This document shows, piece after piece, positions 10,252-24,115 of a DNA stretch of 37,746 nt (within the stretch, counting starts at the first letter, position 1; the number at the start of each line of letters is the position of its first letter). Source of the stretch: Thermomucor indicae-seudaticae (Eukaryota > Mucoromycota > Mucoromycetes > Mucorales > Lichtheimiaceae). The stretch is taken from NCBI GenBank assembly GCA_000787465.1, contig JSYX01000332.1, positions 1 to 37,746 on the forward strand, given 5' to 3'. A program made the translations under genes and the position numbers. The notes under the pieces are model-generated. The model saw nothing but the letters and a program-made list of their open reading frames with translations, did not search any database and was not told where the DNA came from.

Positions 10252-10803
10252 CTAAACACACCTACGCACCCAGGGGGGTAAATGTCCATCGCTACTAGAA
10301 CAACAATTAGATTTGGATATCTTTCTCTTTCTTTGTTACTCCATTTATATATGTGTATGCCCCTATCTATGCCCCTGTAGATCCTTTTTCTTAATTAATT
10401 TATGCGTATGATTATGTAGAGATAATAAACCGATGATATTTTGCATGTTTTGCCCTCCTTCGCTATCTATTGGCCACGTTATACGCAAACACAACGTGAA
10501 ACGTTACTTTGTTGGAAACGTGGCGTTCAAATTCCGACAATGAGCTCGATCAAAAAGAGTCTCCGCGTTTGCTGTCGGCGCAGATATAGGCACAAAGGTA
10601 ATAAACCCGCCGCGTCACAATCTAAATAATAGCTTCATTTCATGAAGTCATACACGAGGTGTGTGCGACCGCATTATTTCCGCTTTGAGTTCAGGAAAAG
10701 TGAGATGCAAGAGGTCTTCCCGCTCTTCGGCGGATCGGAAGGCTTCGGTGAAAAACCATAACTTTACAAGTTAAAGCCCGGAAGGAAGGCCGATCTGTAA
10801 AAT
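10252..10803. other. intergenic between convergent genes
   Basis: These 550 bp separate the 3' ends of the zinc-ribbon gene and the TANGO2 gene. The segment is AT-rich, with AATAAA-like signals near 10420 (GAGATAATAAACC). A 62-codon open frame at 10441-10629 has no recognisable features and is not called. Confidence 0.5.
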
Positions 10804-11856
10804 TCATTCGTCATGACGATCAATATTGAATTTAAAGACTACTTGGCTGCCCTCAGTTGAAGGCTCTACAGGTATATAATCAGGTTCACCACTGTTGCCA
10901 TCTGGAACGCAGGGCATGTATCGATCTCGTTCAATAAACGTTGTGTTGCCCGAATGATCGATCAGTACTACAGTGCTCGTGCGTGTTCCATAAACTGATT
11001 CGAAGTACGTGAACTTTGGTACGAAAATCCGCTCCTTCAGCTCCTCCAGGGTCGCATCCAGATCGTCCATGTTAGACAGCGGTTTCGTTGTACTACGCAC
11101 ATTCCCTTTCTTTAACCTTTTGCCTCGGTTTGTTTACAAAAAAGGGGTAATTACCTGAGCAATTTGAACAATTCCTCTATCAACGTCTGCTCATCCATGC
11201 TAGCTTCTGATTTCAAAATGGCCTCAAACAAGGCACGGCCTTGCTCCACTTTCGCCCAAGGATTGGCCAACACAGAGTTGGAGAGTCCTATCTATTACTC
11301 AATCATGCATATCCGGCGGAAAAATTGTAAGCAGTATACGTTACCATAGACCGTACCACCCGACAGCGTGAAGACTTGCTTTTCTTCGCGGTTCGTAAAG
11401 TATGCCATACTTCCTCTTTCAGATGGTTTTTTCAGATCCAAGCAGATTAAGCTAAATCCGCCATAGTCCGAAGCTTTCGGTGCAATTTGATGCATATAGT
11501 CCATCGGCTGTGCTCTGCTTGTCAGAAAGTCACGCACCAAGGCTCCTCTGGATAGTTTGCCCCAGTACTTCTTTTCTCGGTAATTCGTCAGCGCCGCAAA
11601 CCTTCCGTCTTTTGTGATACCAAGCCACGTCCCGTTATGCAAAGGCGTCGCAGTCTGCTCTAAATCTGTGCCGGCAAGTACATTGGAATCGGGCGACGGC
11701 CAGAAATGAGCTTTGGCGGTCGGCCGATTCAGGAACTCGTCTCGGTTTCCTGCAAACACACTTTCTACTCTGAGTCTTTCCCCCCTTCTTTCCTTTCTAT
11801 AACACATACAATCGATAACGTGGGTGATTATCGACAGTCCAAAACAGAATGCACAT
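10804..11856 (-). CDS. TANGO2: TANGO2-like NRDE-domain protein
   Basis: This belongs to the NRDE (transport and Golgi organization 2) family, which has been linked to Golgi organisation, lipid and haem handling in animals. Four exons on the minus strand (11810-11856, 11345-11760, 11155-11287, 10804-11092) give 294 residues. The start is the family hallmark MCILFWTVDNHPRYR, followed by VFAGNRDEFLNRPT, with the NRDE motif at about residues 21-24. Further conserved blocks are NGTWLGITKDGRFAALTNYR, GALVRDFL, YGLSNSVL and SVYGTRTSTVVLID. The first exon supplies the MC start, in which Cys2 is invariant in the family. There is no signal peptide. It is divergent from ROK1, with 319 bp between start codons. 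Confidence 0.93.
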
Positions 11857-12175
11857 GACGTCTCGGAATTACACGTAAGCAGTAAGAGACCAAAAAAAAG
11901 AACGCTATATGCCGAAAATTTCCATTCTCCCAGAAATCCTTTATCACAAACTCATATGATTCGCGTGTATGACAACATTGACCTCATTATGGCTAAAAAG
12001 ATCATATGGAGGACTGACCACTTTATGCAACGCGTCAGTTGCTCCAGTTGATCCGTACCAGCCATGCATGCCATTTTTGGGAAAGAAAGGGGGAGGTCGA
12101 AGCCACAAAAATTTGGAGTGTTCCGAGAGAAAGGGTGCCAAAGCAAGATCATTTTCCACATTTTAAAGTTTCACC
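11857..12175. promoter_or_regulatory. divergent intergenic region TANGO2 / ROK1
   Basis: This 319-bp stretch separates two head-to-head genes and must hold both promoters. I see no canonical TATA box. Overlapping open frames on both strands here lack motifs and are not called. Confidence 0.45.
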
Positions 12176-15638
<3,463 letters not shown>

Positions 15639-15852
15639 CAGGGTCGAGGGACGACGGAGGTGGAAGAGTACTGCACTTACCCCGCTCACAGACACAGGCA
15701 CAGGTCAAAGCCACGCGACTCGAGTCGTACAAAATTCTCTTCTTTTTTTATGGTCTTTTTTTTATTTACGGTGCTTTTTTGTACAAAGAGAGTATAGAGA
15801 TTAGTATATGAATACAGTAAATGAATGCAGATATATAAGTATATATAGATAT

Positions 15853-16942
15853 CTAAGTCTTGATCATGGTTGTCCAGTCGTCTTGTGTAGTCGTAGGGGT
15901 ACGTGGTCGTTTAAAGGACGGAACATGAGGAGCAGCAGCAGGAGGATGTGGTAGTGCAGGGTGCATTACTACTCGTGAACACGAGGCAGGGTCCTCGTCG
16001 GTCCTTTTTCTTTTGTAACCAGTGTGACAATTGTTGTTGCGACACAGACAGTGATGATGATACATTGGGATGATACGATGATGATGATGATGATGCGGTA
16101 TTTTCATGAGATAAAGTTGGTGATGGTGATGATGATGGGGGGAAAAGCCAAACTGGATATCCAACAAGGATGAGATCGGTTGCGTGTCCCTGAGAAGCGC
16201 CTGTGCCTGTCGACACATCAAGTTGTGTAGATTATGGAAAGCGTTGGGTGGAGTATAGAGCTTGTACTCGATCAGCGTTAAAAAGATGCCCTCTGCCACA
16301 TTGACTTCATGGACCGTGACGCGTGCAATGGTGGCCCAGACCAGATTCCGAAACGTCTTGTCATGCAGGTATTTTGATGCGACAATCAGGCTGGCAAGGA
16401 ACATGCGTCGTCCGCAGCAGATGTAGTCGTCCTTTAATGTTGGCTTGCTCCATCCTGCGGCGTGGCGTTTGGTGACATAGGTGATGACTGCCAGTCGGAT
16501 CTGAAACAGATAGGACAAGGCTAACTGCAGCGTTGCATAGCTGGTCTGCGACCGTTTCAAGATTTCGCTAACAAAAGTCCGCAAGGGCATCACTTGTTTG
16601 GTTACGTTCTGTGGCATGTAATGGGGTGGCATAGGAAGCGTCCGCCAAATATTGTCAATTACGGAAGTCGTGATATCTGATACCAAAAAATTTCCCATAA
16701 GTAAGACGCACGCGACTCATTTGTTTGTTCTATCTACCCAGGAGTGCTTCGACATACGCCAAGCGCCGATTGTCGGCGGCGGACAGAGTCATATGGCTGC
16801 AAAAGCGCCCATCCGCTGACACGCCATGAACATGAGGCACTGCTCCCATCCCAGTGTATGCTCCACATGATTCGTTGCTCGCAAAAGCTCTCATATGCGT
16901 CGGGTGGTTCCAGATAGCCAGAGTCGTGTGAGAGGTATTCAT
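15853..16942 (-). CDS. Pho85-type (PCL) cyclin with histidine-rich tail
   Basis: Pcl cyclins bind the Pho85/CDK5-like kinase and steer it in cell-cycle or nutrient signalling. Two exons (16738-16942 and 15853-16676) give 342 residues. The cyclin box holds KRSQTSYATLQLALSYLFQI, CGRRMFLASLIVASKYLHDK and NLVWATIARVTVHEVNVAEG, a close match to the Pcl1/2/5 pattern. The C-terminal third is low complexity: His runs at about 249-254, 263-268 and 275-277, a basic KRKR patch, then Pro/Ala-rich sequence. The runs come from GATGATG-type microsatellite DNA at 16045-16140. I start at MNTSHTTLAIW because an intron acceptor lies just upstream and no in-frame ATG precedes it. Which PCL subgroup it belongs to is uncertain. 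Confidence 0.87.
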
Positions 16943-16981
16943 TAGGCGGAGCAAGAACAATAAGTAGGGACTTAGCGGTAA

Positions 16982-17241
16982 CTGAAATATAAATAACAAG
17001 AGTCAGATAGTGAAACCAAGAGAGAAACGAAGAGGAAGAGCGAAATCCAAGGTTTATAAAGACGAGGAAATGCGTTGAGAATGGGCGAAAAAATAGAAGA
17101 TTGAAGGAGGTTATGATGGGGAAGACGGGGGTCAGTCGGATAGAATATAGAGGCGGACGGAAAAATCAGCGAGATCGAAAGAGAGAAAGAATACAGCAAG
17201 GGGAAGAATGAGTTCGTAGGAGACGGTCAATGGGACTCTAC
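16982..17241 (-). other. candidate 5'-UTR intron of the PCL cyclin gene
   Basis: Read on the minus strand, GACAG|GTAGAG at 17241 could be a donor and TATTTCAG at 16982 an acceptor. They bound about 260 nt of strongly pyrimidine-rich sequence, 39 nt upstream of the ATG. Transcript data would be needed to confirm it. Confidence 0.4.
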
Positions 17242-17268
17242 CTGTCGCTGCTGGTCTGAAACAACCTT

Positions 17269-17276
17269 CTTTTATA
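17269..17276 (-). promoter_or_regulatory. TATA box of the PCL cyclin gene
   Basis: TATAAAAG on the minus strand lies about 330 bp upstream of the cyclin ATG and just upstream of the candidate leader intron, a consistent promoter position. Confidence 0.5.
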
Positions 17277-19705
17277 GGAGGTTGAAGGAAGAAAAGGATA
17301 AAGAAGAAGAAGAAACGAAACGGGTTGGTCTATCGGTGTGCTAACCGTTTAACAGTCGGCTCTTTTGGTTGCAATTATGTTCCCCCCACATGGCGATATA
17401 ATGATGATCGATCGGAGCAAGACACATACAAACACAATCAATATATGTACTATATCACAAGATAGACGAGAGCCCATTTAGCCAAAACATACCGCTATTT
17501 GCTTTTCTCTTTGAGAAAGTCAGGGTGCTTTGTCGCCTGAGCCTAGATCCAATCGTGGATCGTGAGACTTTGTGGCAACTGGATTCATCGCATCTCTCCC
17601 CGCCCCCCCTCTCTCCCTTCTGTCCCAGACTCAGATCCTGTATCTACAGTTGGAAACCTTGTCTTTTGCGCCCAGCGTATTAAGGTGCGCTTTGCGGTGA
17701 GTGTCTACTAACTCCGCGTCAAAACCAAATCCATCGTGCGCCATGGAATTGCACAACGTAAAGCTAATTTGGTCTTAACGCGAACTTGGCAAACTCCCGC
17801 CGCAAAGTGCATGAACGCAAAAGAGAAGCTTTCTAACCGCAGGTAACCAAGAAAAAAACCCAGTATCACACTACTCAGACGCTTATGTAAACTCGATTTC
17901 TAATGCACTCACTCACACACACACGCCGTCTTGCCTGCACCAGCAGGTGGTGGACGAATGCATGGAATTCCTAATCAAAATAGCCAGTCATCAACAGGGC
18001 GTTATACACCCCCAAGCAACCTGGGTAATCTCGCATTCTTTGTTTTCAAGGAGAAAGACGTGCGTTCTTCAAGAGAGAGAGAGAGATAGATTATTATGCA
18101 GAAACCGCGTCGGCAAACAATCATCATGCCTTATTGTGCCATTTTTAACCAAATCAGTTGAAACAATTTTACTGCGTTACTCTGCATAAGAATGTCGCAA
18201 AATGACCCACGTTATACCGATATAACTCCCCTCTGGTCCTGGGCGCGGGCTTTTTTTGTTCCCCTTCTTTCAAGGGCCACGGCCATTGGTAAGGATACAT
18301 GTCTAATAGGAGTTCAAGACATCAATGTCAGCTCAACATCCACAGTCGAATGTAACCATAGAAGCAAAAGGCGACAGCACAGTGATTGATCCGTACACAC
18401 AATTCTTTAAAGGAGCTCCAGCAGTTGAATAGTCTTCGGCACATTTCTCATCGGCTTCTTGCAGTTGTCTTTTGAACGGCATTCTATATATGCAAGCGGA
18501 CGTCTCCCCTGCTATTCCAACATGAACTCGACAGTTCTCATAACCATCGTTATGTAGCAGTCGGCTTTTCAACGTTTTCCCCACATGGCAAAATCACCTA
18601 GCGAGGTTCCTGCCTTAGGAAAAACTGCTAGCGGAAAAGGTTACTTTGATCCAATATCGAGTGGTCGATCCATTTCAGGTATTGAAACCCAACCCGTCTG
18701 TCTCAACTCTTTAGTTTGACCTCACACTCAGCCTTCAAACTCAACTAGTAGCTATTGCTGCGTTGCTGCAGGATTTCTTTTGAACTGACGCTATTGATGC
18801 TAACGGGAAAGGCCGTATTCAATCTGACAAGTGTTGCATTCTCTTTGGAAGCATGCTTTTTGTTATACCTTCGGCTGGGAGACGTCCTGAACAAATGTCC
18901 TTGATCATTGGTGTGTGCCAAGCAATTCCCGTTTATCTGCAATGTCCTTCATATGCATCTATATACCCTGCATCTTTTGTTTTACTGAATCTGCAAAGCT
19001 CAAGTACGCTCATCAAGTTGGCGTACCCTTCCGCTGTCCATTTCTCTTTTATATTTTTCTTTCGTCCTCGGTAAGATGTCCCTTGGAGGCCATACACAGC
19101 TCCGCGATCCTCCCGTCACCAACGCCAGTTCCTCTTACATACTGGATTTCACGTTCACGAGGCCACCATTGCACTGCCGTGCGCTGACGCCTTACGCCCT
19201 CCACGTATTTAGACATCTTATCTTCTAGTACTGGTCCAATTTCTTTACCGGGCTAATTCTTTCGCTAATGCTGCAACCGGTTGATGCGAAGCATTGTTGT
19301 GAGCAACACCAGTCGACACGAAGTTTATCAGAAAACAATAAACTGCGTCAATCATTGTTTAATTTCCCCAAGTATTCAATAAAGGTATGTGCCTGTGTTT
19401 TCCGGTAATCTGTGTAACTAACGATCATCAAAGCAGCGTCCATGCAGCTAAATCCATTCCTTCGCTTGAAAGATTGAACAAAGAAGAAACAAACCGGGCA
19501 AGTGTTGATGAAGCTAAATATTGTTGATAGATCAAAAGAATAACGTCAATGTCACCTTTTTGCATACTGCTCCATATATTTAATCGATTATCGAAAAGAC
19601 ATGGATCCTGCTAAAGATAATCAAAAAATACCTCGCGAAATTTTATTCAACGCCAAGTAGTCACCATGCTTCCTCGTTACAAAGGGTGGTTAACAGTACG
19701 CGGCT
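17277..19705. other. gene-poor stretch, no supported gene
   Basis: These 2.4 kb lie between the cyclin promoter and the 3' end of LUC7. They contain a C-rich run near 17600, a CACACACAC run near 17920 and an AGAGAGAGAG run near 18071. Short open frames such as 17947-18189, 18192-18389 (plus) and 18333-18584 (minus) have no recognisable motif and do not join into a longer reading. It may hold cyclin regulatory DNA or non-coding RNA that I cannot identify. Confidence 0.45.
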
Positions 19706-21197
19706 TTAGTCATATCGGTTACGTCTTGGCGATCGAGAGCGAGATCTCCTGCCTCCATTGTCATAGTCGTGATGACGTCTTCTGCTGTAGCGTTCCATTT
19801 CACGGTCCCAATCATCATCAGCGGGTCCACGACGGTCTCGGCTACGGCGGCGGTAGTCATCGCGTTCTCTGTGGCCGCGATCGCGATCAGAATATCGGCG
19901 GTGATCTCTGTCCCTACCTACGTCCCGACGATCACGGTAGTCATAGCGTGTGCGAGTGTAATCTCGATCGCGTGCATAAGGCCGAGATTGCTATTACCAC
20001 CTCATCAGTTTCACTATCCTCTATACGCGAAACGCACTTTATACGTACCTTCATTTCCTCCAGTGTTTGTCGAATTTTGAGGTAGCCTTGATGCTGTTTA
20101 CCCTGATAGTGTGCCTCCAAACGATCGGACGAATCGTTAGTAACGAGGAATGCGCCACACACCTGGCAAACCTAGATACGTTACAGAATCACAGTTAGTC
20201 TACCTAAAACAGCGATTAGTCTATGCAGTCATTCATACCTCCATGCGCTTTTCTGTCTTGCTTCCGTCCAGATTCTATATAAGAGGCAGTAGTCAGTAAA
20301 AAGCTTTTCTATGGTCTGGATCTTCCCTGAATGATGTATACCTCTTGTAGTTGGGCCAGTTCCGTTTGTAATTTTTCTACTTCGTTGGTAAGATCGGCAG
20401 CTTCCTGAACGCGACCTTCTTCACCCGCTTGTTCAATCTTTTTACCGCAAATTTATGAAGAGGAAACGTCGCGACGGCCGCTTTCCTGTTATCATCAAAT
20501 ACTCTTATGGCCACCATACAACCACTTACCTGTTGCAGCATTTCTTTGATCTTGACATCCAAAAGTACGATTTTTTCTTTTCGTTCTTCTTTGCGGGCTT
20601 CTGCCATCTTCATAATCGAAGATTCGTCAGACAACCAGTTTTTCCACAGGAAAAAGTAATCTAAATCCTACCTTGTCTTCACCCTGGATGTTGAGTCGGC
20701 CCTTACCGTGCCGAATGCGACGGCCTAGATCGGCCACGAGCTTGTTGAGGTAATCATAAAATTCGGCTTCATATGGGTATTTATGCTTATCGGGAGAATT
20801 CTGATAACGCTCCTTTAGACGATCGTTGTGGATCTTGTCACATGGGCCTGATCAAACACAAAAAATGGTCAGCAAAACGTGATCAAGTGCGATTTCATAG
20901 TCATTGTCCACTCACCCAGATCTGATTTTGTGTTGGTGAACAATTGAGAGGGACAGTAAGCAACGAGGTAATGCTTGCAAACCTAAGAGAGAGAAACACC
21001 TTGATTTAGCCTGCCATGTAACAAAGGAAGCTCAGGATGCAACATTCAAAGACGTACACTGTCGTCCCAAAATTCTTTGTTATCAACGTCCACATACTGG
21101 GACATTAGCTCTTCCAGCATAGCCTTTTGAAACTCTGCGATGCCTTAGATGATCATCCACTACTGCGACTCAGGCCAATGCAATTCTGCTTACCCAT
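19706..21197 (-). CDS. LUC7: LUC7-like U1 snRNP protein
   Basis: LUC7 proteins belong to the U1 snRNP and stabilise 5' splice-site pairing. Nine exons on the minus strand give 316 residues: 21194-21197, 21058-21143, 20916-20982, 20672-20847, 20530-20607, 20342-20437, 20239-20274, 20049-20171 and 19706-19990. The first zinc finger is CCCH (C32, C40, C55, H59, in VCKHYLVAYCPSQLF...PCDKIH). The second is C2H2 (C183, C186, H202, H208, in VCQVCGAFLV...HYQGKQHQGY), with a coiled coil between. The C-terminal 95 residues are RD/RS-rich and end SRSRSPRRNRYD. The first coding exon is only ATGG. An in-frame ATG at 21413 would add 72 residues, but a TATATA at 21372-21377 lies downstream of it, favouring the short start. 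Exon 5 boundaries are the least certain. Confidence 0.93.
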
Positions 21198-21631
21198 TTT
21201 TGCTTGTGGTCGAACAGAAACACGCAAGAAGCCCAAGTTTTGGAAGCCACACCCAAGAAAGCGGTTCAGATATGATTGGTAGCTGTCTTTGAAAAATGGA
21301 ACTTGACGTACTGTGTGCGTGCTCTCAGGGAGCAATACCCATAAGCAAAACCATCGAGCGTGCGTGTGCAATATATACAAGAGACTTGCTAGGACACCCG
21401 TGGTGGCATTCATTATTTTCTAGTTTCTACTCCAAGTGAGAATATCTCCAAGTGGGCACTAGTGCTTCTTTGACATATTTGTGTTTAGAGGAAAAAATAG
21501 TCCATAGCCGGCGACATTGCAGCCAGATAGATATCAGCGCAAACATCTAGAGATATACAGCGATGGAATGCAGGCATGGTCATGTTTATTTACAATCCGT
21601 CTTGTGTGAAGAGGAAGGCAATGCGCTACTG
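21198..21631. other. LUC7 promoter region and Sfp1-like 3' region
   Basis: This 434-bp stretch holds the LUC7 promoter (TATATA at 21372-21377, read on the minus strand) and the 3' end of the zinc-finger gene. No further gene is supported; the open frame through 21413 is discussed under LUC7. Confidence 0.5.
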
Positions 21632-22428
21632 TTACTTTGGATGCCGCCAAAACTTTGCTATGTGGGTGTGTTCAATGTGATACTTTAAACCATTGAGGTT
21701 CTTGTACTGCTTACGGCACAAACCAATCGCGCATCGGTACGGTCTCTTGGCGTTTCTTTCTATTTCGGTCTCCAGTTTTTCTATGCAATGACCGTGCGCC
21801 TTGTGATATTTGAGTCCGTTTGCGTTCTTGTAGGCCTTTTCACAGCCGCGAATTTCGCAGCGGTAAGGCTTCTCGGATGACTCTAAGAAGCCAGTTATGC
21901 TATTGTACTCAAAAGACAAAGAGGGTCGGGGGGAGCGCGTTACCATTGACTTTTTGTTGGTTTGCTTGAAAGAATGCTTCGGTCATGAGCCAACACTCCC
22001 TGGGTGGTTCGGCGCCGCTATTTGCCACCCACGGGCCGCCGATTGGCAGAGGGTCAAACAGTAAGCAGGTATCCTGCGGGTTAATCGTCTGTCCGATGCC
22101 TTCCACAGTCTCGACCGGGCTACTGAGGTCTTCTTCCTCTTCAGTCGGCACGTGTTGTTCTTCATAATGTCTCAGTAATTCATGCAAATTTGATATTTCT
22201 TGATCGCAACAGAGAAAATCATGACAATAAGCGTGCTCCAGTTCTCTTTGGCGAGCTAGGCTGTCATCAACATGGTCCGGGGTCGATGTCGAGTACGTGA
22301 TATCGGCCCTATATCAACCCAAGAGAAGAAATAAGATAGGGGACTCCCGAAAAAGTCGTACTGCATACATACACGCTAGTAGTCCGAGTACCTATCAGAG
22401 GTGATAATAGACAATCCAAGGATGTCAT
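21632..22428 (-). CDS. Sfp1/JAZF1-like C2H2 zinc-finger protein
   Basis: This is a putative transcription factor of the Sfp1/JAZF1 type; yeast Sfp1 controls ribosomal-protein genes and cell size. Three exons on the minus strand (22373-22428, 21944-22308, 21632-21882) give 223 residues. An N-terminal C2H2-like finger lies near 47-71 (CHDFLCC...LHELLRHYEEQH), followed by an acidic stretch (PTEEEEDLSSP). The C-terminal pair are classic: C149, C154, H167, H172 with YKNANGLKYHKAHGHC, and C191, C196, H209, H214 with YKNLNGLKYH. The repeated YKN-NGLKYH core is the family signature. The first exon was chosen because MTSLDCLL with donor GT|GTATGT joins in frame to ADITYSTSTPD. The intron before ESSEKPYRC is open on the 3' side but breaks the frame if retained. 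Confidence 0.83.
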
Positions 22429-24044
22429 CTAGAATGATTGCTGGACAAAGCGACAACACTCAGTACCCTGCGAGCAATGTGTTGGTGACGAGGAAGCATA
22501 AAAGTAAAGACACGGTCTCTCTCTTGCCTTTTTTCTCCGTAAATACGTGTCGTGATCGAAAACACAGGTTATGCTTGTTGGTTGCGCACATACCCCTGTC
22601 GCTTAAAGTGCATGTGAATTATGCTTAGAGGAAAGACAACGACTGACAGGCGATCCGATTGCTCGTCCAGTAGAAGATGCAGGCACTTTATCTGTCAAAG
22701 AATAGACAAGTTGAGGGAATTCTTTAGAACGTAGAGAGATCAAGGCTGCCCAAAGTTCGTTTCAGTGATCAAGTTTATTTGATCGATCCAAGGGAAAACT
22801 CTTGTAATTGTTTGGCGGTTTCACCGTAAAGTGGTATCTGCCAATTTGCTGGGAAACCAGTGCTGTCATCTTTCGTACTGCGTATTCTATTCCAATGGAA
22901 CGAGAAGAGACTAGAAAACGCCAACTTTGTTTATAAGTCCCTTCTCAGAGGTGCAAGTTTCCTTCGCATGGTGGGTCAATATGATGCCAGGATATTGGCG
23001 ATGCATAGAGTTCGTTTTGCGCCGAGGACAAATTATCTGCAGTGATTACTCAATGTTAATAAAGTTAACCACATGCGGAATACATCGCAGTGGCGTTCGC
23101 AGGCTTGAGATACGGTAGAGAACCTGGCACAGTGCGTTTACTTTTGGCGTTGCAACAAGCTTGCTGCGTGAAATGATATGTTGATACAAAGCATATGTTA
23201 ACAGAAAGACACTTGAATGATGTAACTCAAACTTCGTACCTTAATATGACACAATAGCGCACATTCTCGTGGATCAATAGCATCTAGATATCTGCCATGT
23301 TATTGGTGCACTGTGCGGCTATTTAGCCTCGCGCGTATATGCTTTAGTGAGTAACTTTCCTTTGGTCTCGCAGGATCTTCATAATACCGTTATTAATACC
23401 GTTATATCTGTCGTCTGTACTTTTGTTTGAAGCAGTTCATTGGTTAGTCAGCAGGTTCTTTCAGAGTTTCGGTTGGTCGAGGCCTGGTTACGCTAAGCTT
23501 CGCTCTTTCAATTTTTCACTTCATGCCGCTCATTTTCCACGCCGCTGAGGCGCAGCTTGCGTTCAGGATCAATCGATCGATGGGAAAGGAAACGTCTTTC
23601 TTGTGCAGCATCAACTGTCAAAAGTAGGGTGAAAAAATCGGATAAACGTTATTGCTTTTGATCGGATATAACCAAAGATCGTCACTGACAAATGCAGAAG
23701 CGTGCGCATGACTGTTTTCCCTTGCGATCACATTACATGGTGAAAGAAACAGATCGAAACAGAGATCTGGACAATGCGGGGTAGCATGATCTTTCCGTAA
23801 TAAAATACCGGAGAATAACGTTGGTCACCTGTGTGACAGGAACTGGGAAGTTCTCGTTAGCTTCAATCACGATGAACCAACCATTCAAGCCAAGTTTTTA
23901 AAGCATTCGGTGTTTCAACCATTAGTTTGGCCGTAATGGCCAACAGCGTGTCTCACGGGGGTCAAAGTGCCACTCTCTCCGCTGGTTTGGAGTTCAATAA
24001 GGTTTCTGGTTTATACCGTGGGAAGCAACAAAAGTGTGCGCACA
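22429..24044. other. intergenic upstream of aldehyde dehydrogenase
   Basis: This 1.6-kb stretch separates the zinc-finger gene from the aldehyde dehydrogenase promoter (their 5' ends face each other). It is AT-rich with scattered stops. I found no conserved protein, tRNA-like sequence or strong repeat. Confidence 0.5.
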
Positions 24045-24052
24045 TATAAAAA
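24045..24052 (+). promoter_or_regulatory. TATA box of the aldehyde dehydrogenase gene
   Basis: TATAAAAA lies about 70 nt upstream of the ATG. A strongly pyrimidine-rich leader (TTCTTCACCCATCTTTTCTC) follows, as in highly expressed fungal genes. Confidence 0.65.
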
Positions 24053-24115
24053 GGCGATTTCCCACCGTTCTCGATTTCTTCACCCATCTTTTCTCTCTTG
24101 TTTATTCCGCGCGAA

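Noticed and set aside
15639..15701. Longer N-terminus for the UMP-CMP kinase
   Set aside because: The extension would start at GTG, not ATG. The first ATG at 15638 already gives a complete presequence.
16972..17199. 75-codon upstream open frame before the cyclin
   Set aside because: It begins with TTG and consists of Ser/Leu/Phe from pyrimidine-rich leader DNA, which fits an intron or UTR better.
19769..20080. Long plus-strand open frame rich in Ile/Val/Ala
   Set aside because: It is the antisense shadow of the Arg/Asp-rich LUC7 tail, whose codons read as Ser/Ile/Val on the other strand.
21198..21413. A 72-residue N-terminal extension of LUC7 from an upstream in-frame ATG
   Set aside because: A TATATA element lies downstream of that ATG, and LUC7 proteins normally begin close to the AEFQKAMLEEL region.
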